64,000 nucleotides of DNA from Symmetrospora coprosmae. Taxonomy: Eukaryota; Basidiomycota; Cystobasidiomycetes; Symmetrosporaceae. The notes under the pieces are model-generated. The model made no database searches and had not been told where the DNA came from. It saw only the letters and a list, made by a program, of their open reading frames with translations. The stretch lies in contig VUYT01000013.1 in NCBI GenBank assembly GCA_008802785.1, forward strand, positions 124,001 to 188,000, read 5' to 3'. Shown in pieces: positions 12,011-24,600 of the stretch. A program made the position numbers and the translations under genes. Numbering within the stretch: position 1 is the first letter of the stretch; each line of letters opens with the position of its first letter.

Positions 12011-13271
12011 ATGTCTCACAACGAACCAGCAGGACCTCCTCCGGCGTACGAGACCGCTACCGGTCAGGCGCAGCCGCAGGCCCAGCCGCAGCAGGCGCAG
12101 CCCTCGGCAGCATCGACCAGCACAGGCGCCGGGCAGCAGCCGCATCGACACAACAGCAGCAGCGAGGAAGTTGACATCGAGCAGGAGGACCGGCCTCTGC
12201 CGCCTGGATGGTACGGCCGCTCTGAACCTTACGGTCCGCAACCCGCAGCTGACGATCTCCGCGTCTTCTTTCCAGGGTGCCGCAATACGACGAGGAGCAT
12301 GACCGTGCGTGGAGCGTCTTTTCGTGCCGGCCTCGTACGCTCGATGCTGATACATTGCGATCAGGCTTCTTCTTTGTTGACACCAACGCAAATCCACCCC
12401 GGTCGATCTGGGTGCGTTGCGCGCGTCTCCACCTCATCTGCACCCAACTCACCTCTCCTTCGCTGTCCTACGCAGATCCACCCTCTGGACGACCAGGAGT
12501 GGCTCTCCACCGTACCACACGGTACAGAGCCCATGGCGTGGATCGAGAAGCTGTGGAACGACCAGCCGATGCCATCACCAGCGCCAGCACACAAGTCGCT
12601 GCCAAACCAGCCGCAGCGCACCACCTCGCACGTCGGCACCTCCTCGTCATCGCAACAGCAGCAGCAGCAGCCGCTCCGCCTCTCGGACCTGGGCACGGCA
12701 GGACCGAACGGCAAGCGCGTCGTTTCACTCGAGGATCTTACGCAGTACTACCTGAGCAAGATGGGCACGCCGGAGGAGTACGAGCGCAAGAACCCGCCCA
12801 ACAAGGCGAGCAAGATGTTCCACAGCAAGGAGTCGGCGCGCCAGAGGCAGCGCAGGCATGCAGAGGCGAAAGCGAGGGACCTAGCGGACAACCTGAGCTA
12901 CAGGTCGCCGGCCATGCCCCCGCCGATGATGGGTGGTGGCATGTATGGACGGCCGATGGGCGGCGCGATGATGGGCCCTGGCATGTACGGGCGGGGCTAC
13001 GGTGGATATGGTGGGGGATACGGCTATGGATGTGAGTCTCGTTGCGTGCGGTCAGCTGGCGGATCCTCCGGCTGAACCGTGCGCCCCCGTCAGACCCTGG
13101 CTATGGAAGAGGATATGGTCAGCGCTACCCGGGCTATGGCATGTCAGGTGCCTTCCTAGGTCTCGGAGCGGGTGCTCTTCTAGGTGGTGAGTCTCAAGGT
13201 TGCTTCGGAGCTGGCAATGACTGTCCGTTGATTCCCCTGTCCCTGATATCACATCAGGCGCTCTCTTCTGA
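12011..13271 (+). CDS. WW-domain protein with Gly/Tyr-rich C-terminus (Wwm1-like)
   Basis: Exons 12011..12210, 12276..12304, 12365..12411, 12476..13031, 13094..13186, 13258..13271; 312 residues. The N-terminus is Pro/Gln-rich (PPPAY motif near residue 9). The WW domain (about 62-100) is assembled from four exons, one only 29 nt: RPLPPGW, VPQYDEEHDR, FFFVDTNANPPRSIW and IHPLDDQEW. Both signature tryptophans are present, and the four pieces agree in phase, which supports the splicing. A middle part has KRVVSLEDLTQYYLSKMG and a basic helix. The C-terminus is Met/Gly/Tyr-rich and closes with GAFLGLGAGALLGGALF, a glycine-zipper-like hydrophobic end. Yeast Wwm1 has this layout and binds the metacaspase; the same partner here is only a suggestion. 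Confidence 0.75.
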
Positions 13272-14092
13272 GCTTTCATGCTGCACTCGCCCAGTCATGT
13301 ATCGATAGCAGCCATGTTCGTGTATCTCTCATACACGTCACAATACAGAGCCGTTGAAGTAAAGCGTCTTTGCGTCATGCCCGTTGTGCCTGGAAGAGGA
13401 GAGGCGTCCGTCCCGCTGCTGCTTGCCGGCTCGCCCGCCCGGACCATCCTGCGCGGGAGCCCGCCCGTCGATTTCGCAATGCAGCATTGGCAGCTGCCTT
13501 CGCAGGAGAGGCTTCGCAGGAGAGGCTTCCTCTGCTCTCTGCAGGCTTCACATCCTCTTCTCTGCTTTCTGCTTTAAAAACACAACAACAACAAAGCTCC
13601 GAGCCTCTTCCCTCGCCCTCGCTGCCTGCCTGAATCCAGATCTCCCTCCCCCGGTCGATTTCACGCCTGTTGGCTGTTGACGTCGCGGTTGATCGACTTC
13701 GACGGCGGAAACCCCGACGCCCCGCCCGGAAAGGAAAGGGCAAGCGCATCTCCCGCACCCGACACCCAAGGGGCAGGAACACTCTCGAGGGGAGCAGCCA
13801 GCAGGAGCAGAGGCAGCTCTTCCTTCCCGTCTACTGCGACATAGCACATCACCATACCTCAACGTCGTCGTCGTCTCTGCGCTTCAGCTCTCCAGCCACT
13901 CGCCTAGACCTCCTCCCCCACGGGCGCCGTCACACCTGCTTCCCACCACCCAACACCCGCATTCCTCAAACGGCAAGTCTCCTGTTTTCCTCTTTCATCA
14001 GTGTCCGCCTGCAAGCAAGCAGCTCTGCTCCTGCTAACACATACGCACACTGTCTGTCAATCATCATACTTCTTCCCCCATCAATCACAGCC
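13272..14092. promoter_or_regulatory. Promoter and long 5' leader region of SUR7-like gene
   Basis: 821 bp without a recognised gene. It contains a perfect 14-bp direct tandem repeat (13499-13512 and 13513-13526), a TTTAAAAA stretch near 13575 that could act as a TATA-like element, and a strongly pyrimidine-rich leader from about 13860 to 14090, as is common just upstream of highly expressed fungal genes. The frame at 13670-14224 that crosses it looks like composition noise. Confidence 0.45.
13499..13526 (+). repeat. 14-bp tandem direct repeat, two copies
   Basis: TTCGCAGGAGAGGC occurs twice head to tail with no mismatch, within the non-coding region upstream of the SUR7-like gene. It may be a recent slippage event or a doubled factor site. 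Confidence 0.8.
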
Positions 14093-15354
14093 ATGGGTCG
14101 ATTCGCAGCATGCGCCTCCATTGGCGTCTTCTTCACGTTTGCCGCCTCCGTCTTGGCCGTGTTTGCCCATGTGAGTCTGCTGCAGTTCGGTCTGCCCGGG
14201 ACCGCACCGGCGGGGAGCCCGTAAGCGAGCGGAGGAGCAGAGAACAGTTCAACTGAACAGCGTCGTCACGTCTGCCAAACCACGCAGATCTCGCAAATTA
14301 GCGGCAACATTGTCCCCCGAAACCTCCGGATGACGACCGTCGACATGACGGGCGTCGGCGCAGCCACGGGAGCAGGAGATGCCATCTACGGCACGGGAGC
14401 ACAGACTGGGCCCAACACTGGTCTGCGGAACTACTACGAGTTCGGACTGGTGCGTGCTGCCTCTCCTTCCCCGGCTGTCACCCTCTGTGGCGGCCACTGA
14501 TCCGGCTTCTGCTTGCAGTGGGCCTACGGAGCGAGCGCAACCACCGGCGGCGCACGAGACTACACGAGGTGGGCATACGCTCTTCCTCGTACTGCATGCT
14601 ATTGCTCTGCAGCTAACGCAACTTAAACACTCCGCAGCGGAAACACCTGGGCCCGCGAGTTCCAGCCCATCCCCGTCATTCTCTTCGATGCACCGGCCGC
14701 ACAGCAGCAGACCATCACGCAGGCACTCGGTGACGGTGTCATCACGTCGTCTGACTACCTTGGCCGCTACACGTGAGTGCTCACCGGAGCCTTTTGAAGG
14801 CCCTTCCCGAACGCGGCGCTAAGACCTTGTCTCAACCCCCATTCACAGCAAGGCCGCCTTCTACGTGCTCATCATCGGCACTATCCTTGGTGGCCTTGCC
14901 CTCATCTGCGGACTGCTCGCAAACCGCTTCGCGTACATCCTTGCAGCGGCCTTCTCGCTCATCGGCTTCCTCTGCCTGGCCGTCGGATGCATCGTAAGCG
15001 AGTCTCCGTTCTTGGGAACGCTACCAATGCTGACGTGCACGCTATTTGCACGCTGCACAGATCTGGACTGTCATTCTCAGCCGTGTCCGCTCTTCCGTCC
15101 AGGGTTCCGGCTCCGGGATCCAGGTCAGCTACGGCAACGCCCTGTGGAGTAAGTCCAGCCTCCCCTGAGTGAGCATACACCTTTCTAACGCGGTTGTTTC
15201 GCAGTCTATTGGAGTGCCTGTGGCTGTCTCCTCTTCTCCATCCTGCCTTGTGAGTGGTTTCGCGTCTTGGCGTGTTGTTGCCGGAATTTCGGCTGACTTC
15301 GAACTTTCCCCAGTCATCACCTCGTGCATCGTCGGCCGAGACCGCTACTACTAA
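14093..15354 (+). CDS. SUR7/PalI-family four-TM membrane protein
   Basis: Exons 14093..14170, 14288..14449, 14519..14568, 14638..14772, 14849..14993, 15061..15148, 15205..15249, 15314..15354; 247 residues. The protein starts with a hydrophobic segment (ASIGVFFTFAASVLAVFAH) and has an extracellular loop with Gly/Thr-rich sequence (about 27-135). Three further TM helices follow, with AAFYVLIIGTILGGLALICG, then a stretch ending in CLAVGCI and IWTVILSRVR. It closes with a fourth TM and ITSCIVGRDRYY. Order and spacing fit SUR7/PalI proteins, which organise eisosomes or sense ambient pH at the plasma membrane. Eight exons for 247 codons is dense. All seven introns have GTGAGT/GTAAGT-like donors and CAG acceptors. 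Confidence 0.8.
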
Positions 15355-15839
15355 GCGGCTCGCTGCAATGGGTCGCACCTCTTCTCTCCCTTCCGATGGA
15401 CGTTTTCGCTTTCTTTCGTCCTCGCAAAACCCTTTTCCCCATTCCGTGTCTTATAATTCGGTACCCCTATGCCTTTCCCGCAGCCGTGCTCTCACGGGCA
15501 CATCGCCTGTACGAGCACGCTGCGCAATAATCATCCATTTACCCACCCCACATACATGCATAGCCCGTGTGTAGTTTTATACAGATAACGCGCGGTAGTT
15601 GTCCAGTACCGGGTCAAGGGGGAAAGATAGCCTCGTGGCTGGCAATGGAATGACACAGACGTTTCGCAGTATGCCTCGTGTGGAGCTATGATGTTGACGC
15701 CCGTGTTGAGCGTCTGACAGTCTCCAGCTCCGTTCTCTCGTCTCGGTTCCGAGGCCGCTCGACCCGCATCACTGCCGTTCAGAAACCTAAGTAACGCAAT
15801 TTCTGCCTGTACCGCTTCCTTGCTTCTTCACGACTACTC
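15355..15839. other. Intergenic region between SUR7-like and Nudix genes
   Basis: 485 bp between same-strand genes. The first part is T/C-rich (3' UTR of the SUR7-like gene), the rest should be the Nudix promoter. No gene seen. Confidence 0.5.
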
Positions 15840-17355
15840 ATGGCCTCCTCAAGCGAGAGACGCACGATGTTGCCGGTCCTGGATCGATGGGACCGCATCA
15901 AGCTCCCCAGAGGTCCCTTCACCGCTGCCGACCATTGGCCTCGGCAGGCTGCGGCCCGGGACGACGGAGTTGCGTATTGTGTGCCGCTCTTCCTGCAAGA
16001 AGGCGACTTACAACCCGTAGGCTTCGTCAATCCTCGTATCTTGGAGGCCTTGCTGCAAGACTGTCGGGATGCGAAGGTCGCGGGACAGGCGGAACCCTGG
16101 ACGTTCCTGCGAGCCAGCGCGACGGATGTGTCAATCACGTCTGAAGACTCGTTTAAGTCTATCTGGGCTGTGTGCTTCGCCGACTGGGTGAATGCGAAGG
16201 GAACAGCGGGTCGGACGGCCGAGATCGGCAGATTTGTGCGGCGGGGTTGTCAGCAAGGTCTCTTCAAGGGTGGGTCCCGAGACGCTCTCGCGTCAGGCGA
16301 GCTGGTCATTCGTTCTGTTCACACCTGTGCCGACGGGCACGCATACAGTGGCCTTCGGTGAGATCTATGCAGTCCGGGCTCCTGCCGAGAGTGCAACCGC
16401 ACCTTGTGGCTCGGAGAACCCCGATGGCGGGATTGCCTTCTACATTGAGAGAAAGGCATGCAGATTCTTCACTGTGCACATGGGTGCAGTGGCTCTCATG
16501 GGTGAGCGGGATCCCTTTCTTAGCGTCGCATCGAATGGCAGTGCTGACTTTGTCGCTCGCAGCCTACGAGGTCGATGAATCCGGTCGCTACTGGCTGTGG
16601 ATCCAGAAGCGAGGCAAGACCAAGCCTACGTACGTTTCTGGTGCTCGCTGATGCCGTTGGCGATTGATGAGGCCGCTGATTGACGCTCTTGTGCACTCTG
16701 AAGAGGCCCAGGTCTATGGGATCTGACCGCCAATGGCGGTTTGCCAGCCCATCTCTCGCCAGTAGAGGGCGTGCTGGAGGAAGCAGGTCAGTAGGTACGA
16801 GTCGCTCTAGACGTCTCACGCGCTGAAGAGAAGATGTCTGGCCGAACAGAGCAGGAGGCGTCGTTCCCCGGCGAGTACCTTCGGAGGAATATGCGATTCG
16901 TCGGCGAGCACTTTGCCGTCCGCACGCTGCGAGAAGACGGCTTTGTCTATCCCTGGACGACGTACCTGTTTGACATCCAGATCCGCCCGGATGTGGAGGC
17001 CATCGAACCGCGTCCGGACGGAACTGAAGTCGAAAGCTTCTCGCGTATGTCAGTCGAAGAGGTGACGCAGTGCATGCTCGACGATCAATTCCTCGGCGGC
17101 TCTGCCTCCACTTTGCTTGTCTTCCTCGTCCGGTGAGTGCAGCCTGAGACTCTAGTGCATGAACCCCCGGCGTTGAAGGCGTTTTGCTGAGCGGCTCGAG
17201 ATGGCAGACATGGTCTCGTCACAGCTGAGAACGACAGTCAATTCTCCGAGCTGGTGGAAAAGCTTGATCGCGAGTGTGACATCTTGACCAAGCCTGCGGC
17301 GGATCTCTGGCCAGACCTCGTAGCCATGCGGAGGGCAGCTGGGGTCACTCGTTAG
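15840..17355 (+). CDS. Nudix hydrolase with DUF4743-type N-terminal domain; divergent Nudix box
   Basis: Exons 15840..16269, 16349..16501, 16563..16629, 16704..16786, 16850..17132, 17208..17355; 387 residues. The N-terminal half has the DUF4743 pattern seen in the Nudix part of fission yeast Tnr3 and in plant NUDX20/24: VGFVNPRILEALLQDC, GRFVRRGCQQGLF, GEIYAVR and YIERKACRFFTVHMGAVAL. The Nudix part follows: YWLWIQKRGKTKPT, GPGLWDLTANGG and FVYPWTTYLFDI. The Nudix box reads GGLPAHLSPVEGVLEEAEQE; relatives have READEE or similar where this has EEAEQE, so the usual Arg and one catalytic-type Glu are replaced. Relatives act on oxidised thiamine diphosphate; activity here may be weakened. The exon 1/2 junction was chosen because it restores the GEIYAVR block. 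Confidence 0.75.
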
Positions 17356-17543
17356 TACACCAGCCGCATGTAGTGGACCTCTCGGTAGCTGGGTGCCTGC
17401 TGCATGTGTATCTCAGCCATTCCCCACTCTCTCTTCCGCTTCATGAGCTCGTCAGTGTTGACCGGCAGTCGCGTGCGAAGTGGCTCTCTTGTGAACAGAC
17501 CGACACACAACTTCCGGGCGACAAGCCCGCAGACGCCCCGTGT

Positions 17544-20500
17544 ATGGCGTCGAGCGCGCGTGCGATGCTGCAATCGCGTGCATTTGGGTCATCAGGCTCG
17601 TCCGAGGATGGAGAAGGAGACGATGGAAGCAGCATGAGAGGTCGCCGAGAAGAGGGGCGACACCGACGCGACGAGAACGACGAGAGCAACAACAGCGGAG
17701 GCGTTGCGATGGCAAACACAGCAGACGAGACGGATCTGTACGCCGAGCAGGTGACAGCAGGCAATCTGGACTCGTTTGAAGACTCGTTCGTGCCTGCTGG
17801 ACCACCCCCGGCGCCTCTAGGCAACAAGCCGCGACCCAAGACGCCGTCGGTGCCCACGCGCAATGGAGGGCAGCACGGCCGCAGGACAGCCAGCGGGGCG
17901 AGCCAGGGCTCCGGTGTAGTCCGAGACGCAGCTGGCTTCATCACGCAGGATGGCGGGCGGGGCGTCTTCGGCAGGGAGGATGCGGTCGTCGACATGTCCC
18001 GCGCAGACGACTCCGGGAACCGCACTCGTGACGCGAGCTTGAGCACCCGGGCGCTGGGCGATGCGGACGACACCGGCATCAACGACAGCGGCGAAGCTCA
18101 GGAGCCACAAAGGAGGTCGCCCGAAGCAGCACCCGCACAGCCTACACCAGCTCGCGGAAATGCGCGAGGAAAGGCGGCTGCAGGCTCCTCCCGGCGTGAT
18201 GCCGGTGGCGCTGGAGGAGGCGCAAAACAACAGCTCACGCTTCGCGAGCAGGAAAAGGTGAGCATACGCACCTGATGGTTGAAAGGACGTGATCCTCCTA
18301 ACAGGCAGACTGCCTGCCATCCAACTTCCAGGTCATTGACGACGTCAAGAAGGAGAACTTCTCCCTGAAGCTCAAGATCTACTTCCTCGAAGAGCGTCTA
18401 GCCAAGCTAGCACCGGAGCAGGTGGATCTGGCACTCAAGGAGAACATAGAGATGAAGGTCGAGTTCCAGACCGTGCGCTCGGAGCTTAAGAAGCACAAGC
18501 GTTTGCTACTGGACGCGACAAAGGCGCTCGAGGAGAGCCAGCGAAGCCAGCAGCAGGTTAGCGGAAGGGTCAGCAAGGATGGAATGGAAGCTCAGGCAGA
18601 GATCGATAGGCTGCGGGCTGAGCTGCAGGCTGAGCGCGAGGGAAGCGAGGCGTTGAGGCAGGACCGAAGCAAGCTTCAAAGGAGACTCGACGACGAGACT
18701 ACGCGCGCGTCTAGCCGGGCTGCCGACAATGACGGCCTCGAAAGAGAGCTCGAGCAGCTGGAGCGAGAGAATGCTCAGCTGCGGTCGCAGGTCAATGCGC
18801 AGGTGACCATGCTCTCTGCTGGCAAAGACGAGCGGGAGCAGCTATGCGATGAGATTGAACTGCTCAAGCAGGATGTGATCGGTCTCGAAGCAGAGCTCAA
18901 CAGCTCGCGGGACCGTAGAGCGTCTGACGCATCCGAGGGAGAGCAGGCTGCGGCACTACAGGAGATGGAGGAAGAGCTCAATGCCTACCGAGACAAGCTC
19001 TCGGCAGCCATGCTCGACCTCGAGAACCGGGAGAAGGATATTCAGGAGCTCAACAGCGAGCTAGACTCCCTGGATGAGAGATACGGGCGCGAAGCGAACG
19101 AAGCACAGGCAGCTTTGACTGAAGCACAGGGCGCTAAGAACCAGCTCAAAGCTACGCTCGTCGAGCGAGAGCAAGAGATTCGCGAACTCGACAAGAAGCT
19201 AGACGAGCTGGATGCGCTCGCCAACGAGGATCAAGCGCGGCTGGAAGCGGCCGTCAAAGTTGCGGAGACAAAGACGAAAGAGGTCAACCAGCTAGGCGAG
19301 GAAGTTATGGGTTTAACAGAGGACTTGCAGAAGCTCGGTCAACAGATTGAGCGGCTCGAGGATGAGGCAGATAGGAAGAATGCAAGAATCGAAGAGCTGG
19401 AGACGGAGCTCGAAAGCGTCGATAGGGAACTGGAAGATAAGGAGAAGCTGCATCAGCAGGTCGTGACGGCACTTAAGGAGGTGAGGCCTTTGGGGTCTCT
19501 TAATGCGATGCGGTTCCATGCTGAGATCAGCTACGCCTTTCTTACAAACAACAGAAGGTCAACTCGACCAAGACCCGGCATGCTGAATTGACCATCCAAC
19601 ACGAGACGCTGAATTCCGAAGCCACCTTCCTGCGAAACAAGCTGGAGGAGCTGGCTCTCCGGGCGGCCGAACTCGAAGAAGGCAAGCGGAGCGACGACAG
19701 GTTGCGACAACGCCTGAATAACGAGAAGAGCGACGCGGAGAGCAAGCTCAGAGCGAAGGAGGGTGATCTTCAGAACGCACTCCTGGACTTCAAGCGCGAG
19801 AGCGTGGAGACCGAGAATCACTGGAAGGGCATCGTGGCAGAGAAGGATCTGGCTCTCGGCGCCATGAAGTCGGATCTCAGACAGGCAAAGGATCGCCTAT
19901 CTGTGCGCGAGCAGGATCTCGCAAGAATGAATGACGCCCTGAACAGCCGCGACCTCGAGGTCAAGAAGGTTGGGGAATCGCACAGTTCCGACAGGATGGC
20001 GCTCAAACTCGAGGTCGAACGGCTTCATCGCGACCTGGCACACTACGAAGCGGATCTGGACCATGCCAAGGCTAAGGTTTCCGAAAAGGAGGAGAAGCTC
20101 CGCCAGGGAGAAATGGAAGCTGCAATGCTGGTGCGTGGCCCCAAGCGATAATATGGGTGCGCCCCCTGCTAACATGGCTGAATCTGCCGTCGTCCATAGC
20201 GCGCAACCAACAACGACATCGCTGCTCAGCTGGCACTGCAGACGCAAACAAGACTCGGGCTGTCGGATCAGCTAGATGGTACGATAAAGACCCTTCGCGA
20301 TGCGCAAGAGGAGCTTTCCACATGCAAGGATAGGCTACGCATGCTCGAGAGAGACAGCAGCCAGAACAATCGAAGCACGCATCGCAGTAACGCGGACTAC
20401 CGGGAGCAGCTCAATGAGCGGAATACCCTGCTGCAGGAGGTGTATCAGACGGTAGACAGAATCACCGGCACGGACAAGGTGAGCACCTCCATTCCAGGGC

Positions 20501-21442
20501 GATATTTGGCCAGAGCAAGGCTGATGAACCTCGTCGTCATTGCAGCGCATGTCTCGCCAGGCCGATATGAAGCCGCACTCGAACTTCCCTGCTTTCCATG
20601 ATTCCCTTGTCGCGCGGCTGCGGAGCCTGTCGCACCTGCAGCAGCACTTTGAGAAGCGTGCTAAAGACATCGAAGGCAACTTCGCAGACCAGATTGCGTG
20701 AGTCCTGTGCGAAGGTAAACGAGCTGAGATACAGCTAAATGACACCGCTTGCGCATGCTAGTACCCTCAAAAAGCAACAAGATAGTCGGATGCGGCAGCT
20801 CGACCGTCTCGAGACATCGCTCAAAGCGGCGACGGACTCGCAGAAGCAGTGGAAGCAGCGAGTGCTGCTCAAGCAGAGCGAGATTGAGTCTGCGAGAGCG
20901 ACCAACTCGGAGCTCACGCAGCAGGTCTCGTCGCTGAAGACAAGGGTCAACGTGTCTGACATGTCGCCCGGCTCGACGCACAAGATTCAGACGCTTTCGG
21001 CGCGCGCATCCAACGCTGAAAAGCGGCTGCGAGCGACACAGGACCAGCTCGCTCTGGTAGAGGAGAAGTTCGCCGAGGCCAAGGGCAAGATTGGGTTCGC
21101 GGAGGATCAGTGGCAAGCGCGGCTACGAGAACTGATGGTCAAGCTACGCGAGGCCGAGGAGAAGAACAAGAGAGAACGGCAAGGAGCCAAAGAACGCGTT
21201 AGGGAATTGCAGCAGACCATCGAGTGCGTCCTACTCGTGTCTACGAACAAAAGAGCATCCGGCTGATCGCAGCCTACCTCCCTCGAACAGGCATCTGCAG
21301 CAGCAAGTGCAGGACACGAATGCTAGGAGCAAGCGATTGACCGAGTGAGTCTCATTCATCGGTCATCTGAAGTCAAGATGTGCTAATGCAGGCTGCCTAT
21401 CGGTATGGCAGCGTGCTCAAGAGCCAGGGCCCTTCGGCATGA
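17544..21442 (+). CDS. Long coiled-coil protein with CM1/centrosomin motif (Mto1/Pcp1/ApsB-like)
   Basis: Exons 17544..18257, 18332..19480, 19555..20130, 20200..20478, 20546..20697, 20762..21223, 21292..21345, 21412..21442; 1138 residues. Residues 1-230 are acidic and disordered. At the exon 1/2 junction the CM1 motif appears: TLREQEK joined to VIDDVKKENFSLKLKIYFLE, continuing ERLAKLAPEQVDLALKEN (about 232-285). CM1 binds the gamma-tubulin ring complex in centrosomin, Mto1 and Pcp1. Almost all of residues 290-1120 is coiled coil. The ATG at 17544 (MASSARAML) is preferred, as upstream in-frame starts overlap the end of the Nudix gene. Likely role: anchoring microtubule nucleation at the spindle pole body or cytoplasmic sites. 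Last exon choice (DVLKSQGPSA end) rests on a CTAAT branch at 21382 and is the weakest part. Confidence 0.8.
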
Positions 21443-21676
21443 GTTGTGGCCGAGACAAACCACCTTCGCTTTCAGTATTGCCTGTTCCCGCGCTCAGTAT
21501 ATTCTGGCCATTGAGCAGTACCGCAGTCGCGTTGTTGTGTCCAGTAGTCGCCTCCTTCAGCGTGTGATGGTATCCGGGCCTGGCCTTTGTCACGCTCCAA
21601 CCACCTCGCCTCATGGCACTGCAGTCTCGGTAGCAGCACTGAGTCAGAAACTGGCCGCCTGACGGTCAAGCGTCGA

Positions 21677-24600
21677 ATGTACTTCCCTACCACCTCGGCG
21701 CATGTGAGTCCGCTTGATGCAGGTGGACGGGACCGCATCAGGCCACCGTCGCGAAGAGCCCGGAGCAGCACACCGCGCCGTCGCGGACCAAGCAGCACGA
21801 GGACGCTGCATCCAGACGGGCGCTGATGTATGCTGAGCAATTCACAGGTCCTGCGTCCCTCTGCTGCCTCGACCCCGCACGACCTTCCACCGCTCCCAGC
21901 GTCTCTGGCCGACATCGCGAAGCTCGGTGGAGCACACGATGAGGTCCTTGTCGACGTTGCCACGCAGACAAGAACCAGCTGGCGGGCGAGCTCGCGCAAG
22001 GGCGACAGGAGCAGGAAACTCGTCGCTGCCGTTGGCGGTGCAGAACTAGCCATCTGGAGTGTCAGGGTGAGGAAAGGACTGCTGGCAACCCTCTGCAAGG
22101 ACACGGCAATGGCCCGCCCGCACGTGCAGCTTGGTCGTCGCAGGGGAGGCGATTCGCAAAGTGCGCAGACAACAGCGCTGACACTGGTCAGAGCGTCACT
22201 ACACTCACATAACAGCCCGCTCTGCTGCTCTGCAAACTGCGAAGAACCGGGACGTCTCTGCGGCGATATGGCGCCAACAAGACTGTGCACTGGGTCGAGG
22301 ACCCCGAGGCGGAACCAGGCGTATGCAATATCGTGGTCGTGGTGAGTTCTACCTACTCCTGGTATGCTTCCGAAGCTCTACCTACTGATGCTGCACCTCT
22401 CATCTGGTTATGCGCGTCTGGAAGACCACGCGATCCGTCGTGTTCATGTACTCCGTCACTCTACTCGGCAATACCAGCTCGGCACCCGTATACTCGGTGC
22501 CAAGTACAGGCACAGGTGCAGCCAAAGGCCAATTCGTTGCAGGTTCAGGCGAAGCTCAAGCTCTTCCGCCACTGATTCTCGAGGAAGTAGGACTGCTGGA
22601 CTTTAGCGAGTCCGAGATATCGGCGTATGTTGCGGTCCGCACAGCAGCCCACTTACCACGTCAATAGACTGACCGTGCCTGTACGAATGCCAGAGTATGC
22701 ACCACGCCAGAGTTTCTCCTCATCGCAACATCCAATCCGCCGGCATTGCATACCGTTCACCCAGACTCATTCGTACAAGACCTGGCACAACTCGAGGAGG
22801 ACGAGCTAGCTGAACTGGAGCATACTGTCTACATGTCTGAGCTTCCTTGGGTGATCGATCCTGCTAGTGAGCAAGGGCCTGTGCAGGCGCGTCATGGGCA
22901 GCACAGCGCACTGACGCTTGAAGAGCCGCAGGCCACTTCACGCAACTGGAGTACAACGCAGCCTTGGGGCTTTTCATCTTCTTGACCAATGACGGACGTG
23001 CTTACGCGGTCAAAGACCTGTCGGGGAGTCGTAGAGTGCGTTCTGTGTGCATACAGTCCCGAGTTGACACGCTCGAGACTGATTGTGGGCGGGTTCTGCA
23101 GGGTTCCCGCCAACGCCAGCTTTCCGAAGACAGTAGAGTCTTCAGCCTGCCAACGCCAAATTGGGATGGGCAATGTTTTTACGGCGCCTCGCGTTCCCCG
23201 AATCCCACCGAAAGCGAGGACGCGGATGGCCCGCCCCATCCCCTCGGCCAGAAGGCGGTTTGCGTGACCGTCAACGAGCGATTCTCGCTGGTAGCGCTCG
23301 GCCTTGAACGGTGCGTCAGAGGTGATGCGGGGACCTCACGGACGGTCGGGCTGATGCTGCTATGGTCGCCCACCAGCGGACAGTGCGCACTGTACTCTGT
23401 CATTATGCCTTCCCAGGCGTTTATGCGCTCGCATCACTTCTCCCTCCGCAATACGCTCAAGTCCACTGCGCCCCACCTCGAGACCGGAAGTGTGACAACC
23501 CTCGCTTGGACCTCGGATGGCTATGCTTTAGCTGTCGGGTGGACATCCGGCTGGTCCGTTTGGACCGTGTACGGCAAGCTCACGACTTGGGCAGTTGGCG
23601 GGGATGCAGGCGATTCGGACGCTGGGGAGCCATCCCGCACGTTCGAAGACAGATTCATGAAGGGTGTCGATAAGCTCGTGAGCACATACAGATGGCTTCT
23701 CAGGAAGAGTCGCCGGACTGATCTTGCCACTGCAGTTCTGGGGTCCGGGGAATCTTGAGCTATTCGCGCTCTGCAGCCCTCCCAGTAGCCCGAAAGGCAA
23801 AGGTATGTGACAGGATTCATGGCAGCACATTAGCATCGCTCAACAGCTCATCAGGAGCATTACAGCTATCGACGAGCAGTTCTTCGTGATTCCCTTCGCC
23901 AAGAGCGCGGTCACAAGCTTGCACACTCCAGTCGGTCCATACCATCCTGTCGAGCCCCCCTAGAATGCGCAACTGAACCGGACGTCTGCACTCGCATGAC
24001 AGGACAATACAAATCACGCTTTTCTGCAATTGGACGATGGTCTCCTCGTCTACCGTGGAGCCGATCAACCTGACATGAGCGTCATCAACCCAGAGTCTGA
24101 CGTGTGGCAGTCCATCAAGGTGAGTGACCACCTGCGAATGCACTAGACCGGCCTTGCTGAGTCTGCCGTTGCTGCCTATCATGCCAGATTCCCGCCGGCT
24201 TCATCAGCAACAACTGGCCGATCCGCTACGCGTGCATCTCAGCTGATGCTCGCCTAATCGCGGTAGCAGGACGAAAGGGCTTCACGCACTACAACTCGCT
24301 ATCCGGTCGGTGGAAGCTGTTCGACAACGAGGCTCAAGAGCAATCCTTCAAAGTCCAAGGTGGTATGCAGTGGTACGGAAGCACGCTGGTCGTTGCGACC
24401 GAAGAGGACGACGAGGATGACATGCCAAACTTTAAGGTATGCTATCGTGAATGAACGATGCGTAGCTGGTGCGGAAGCTGAGGATCTCTACATCACCACG
24501 ATCCGCAGCTACAACTTTTCGCCCGCGATCGTCCGCTCAACACGGCATACGTCCTGGACGAGGAGACTCTTCCATCGCGTGTCGTCCTCACCTCCCTTTT

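Noticed and set aside
23678-23760. Possible early stop in RIC1 (frame ending GSGES)
   Set aside because: Removing 23678-23735 restores the conserved LFWGPGNLELFALC block; the stop belongs to an intron read-through frame.
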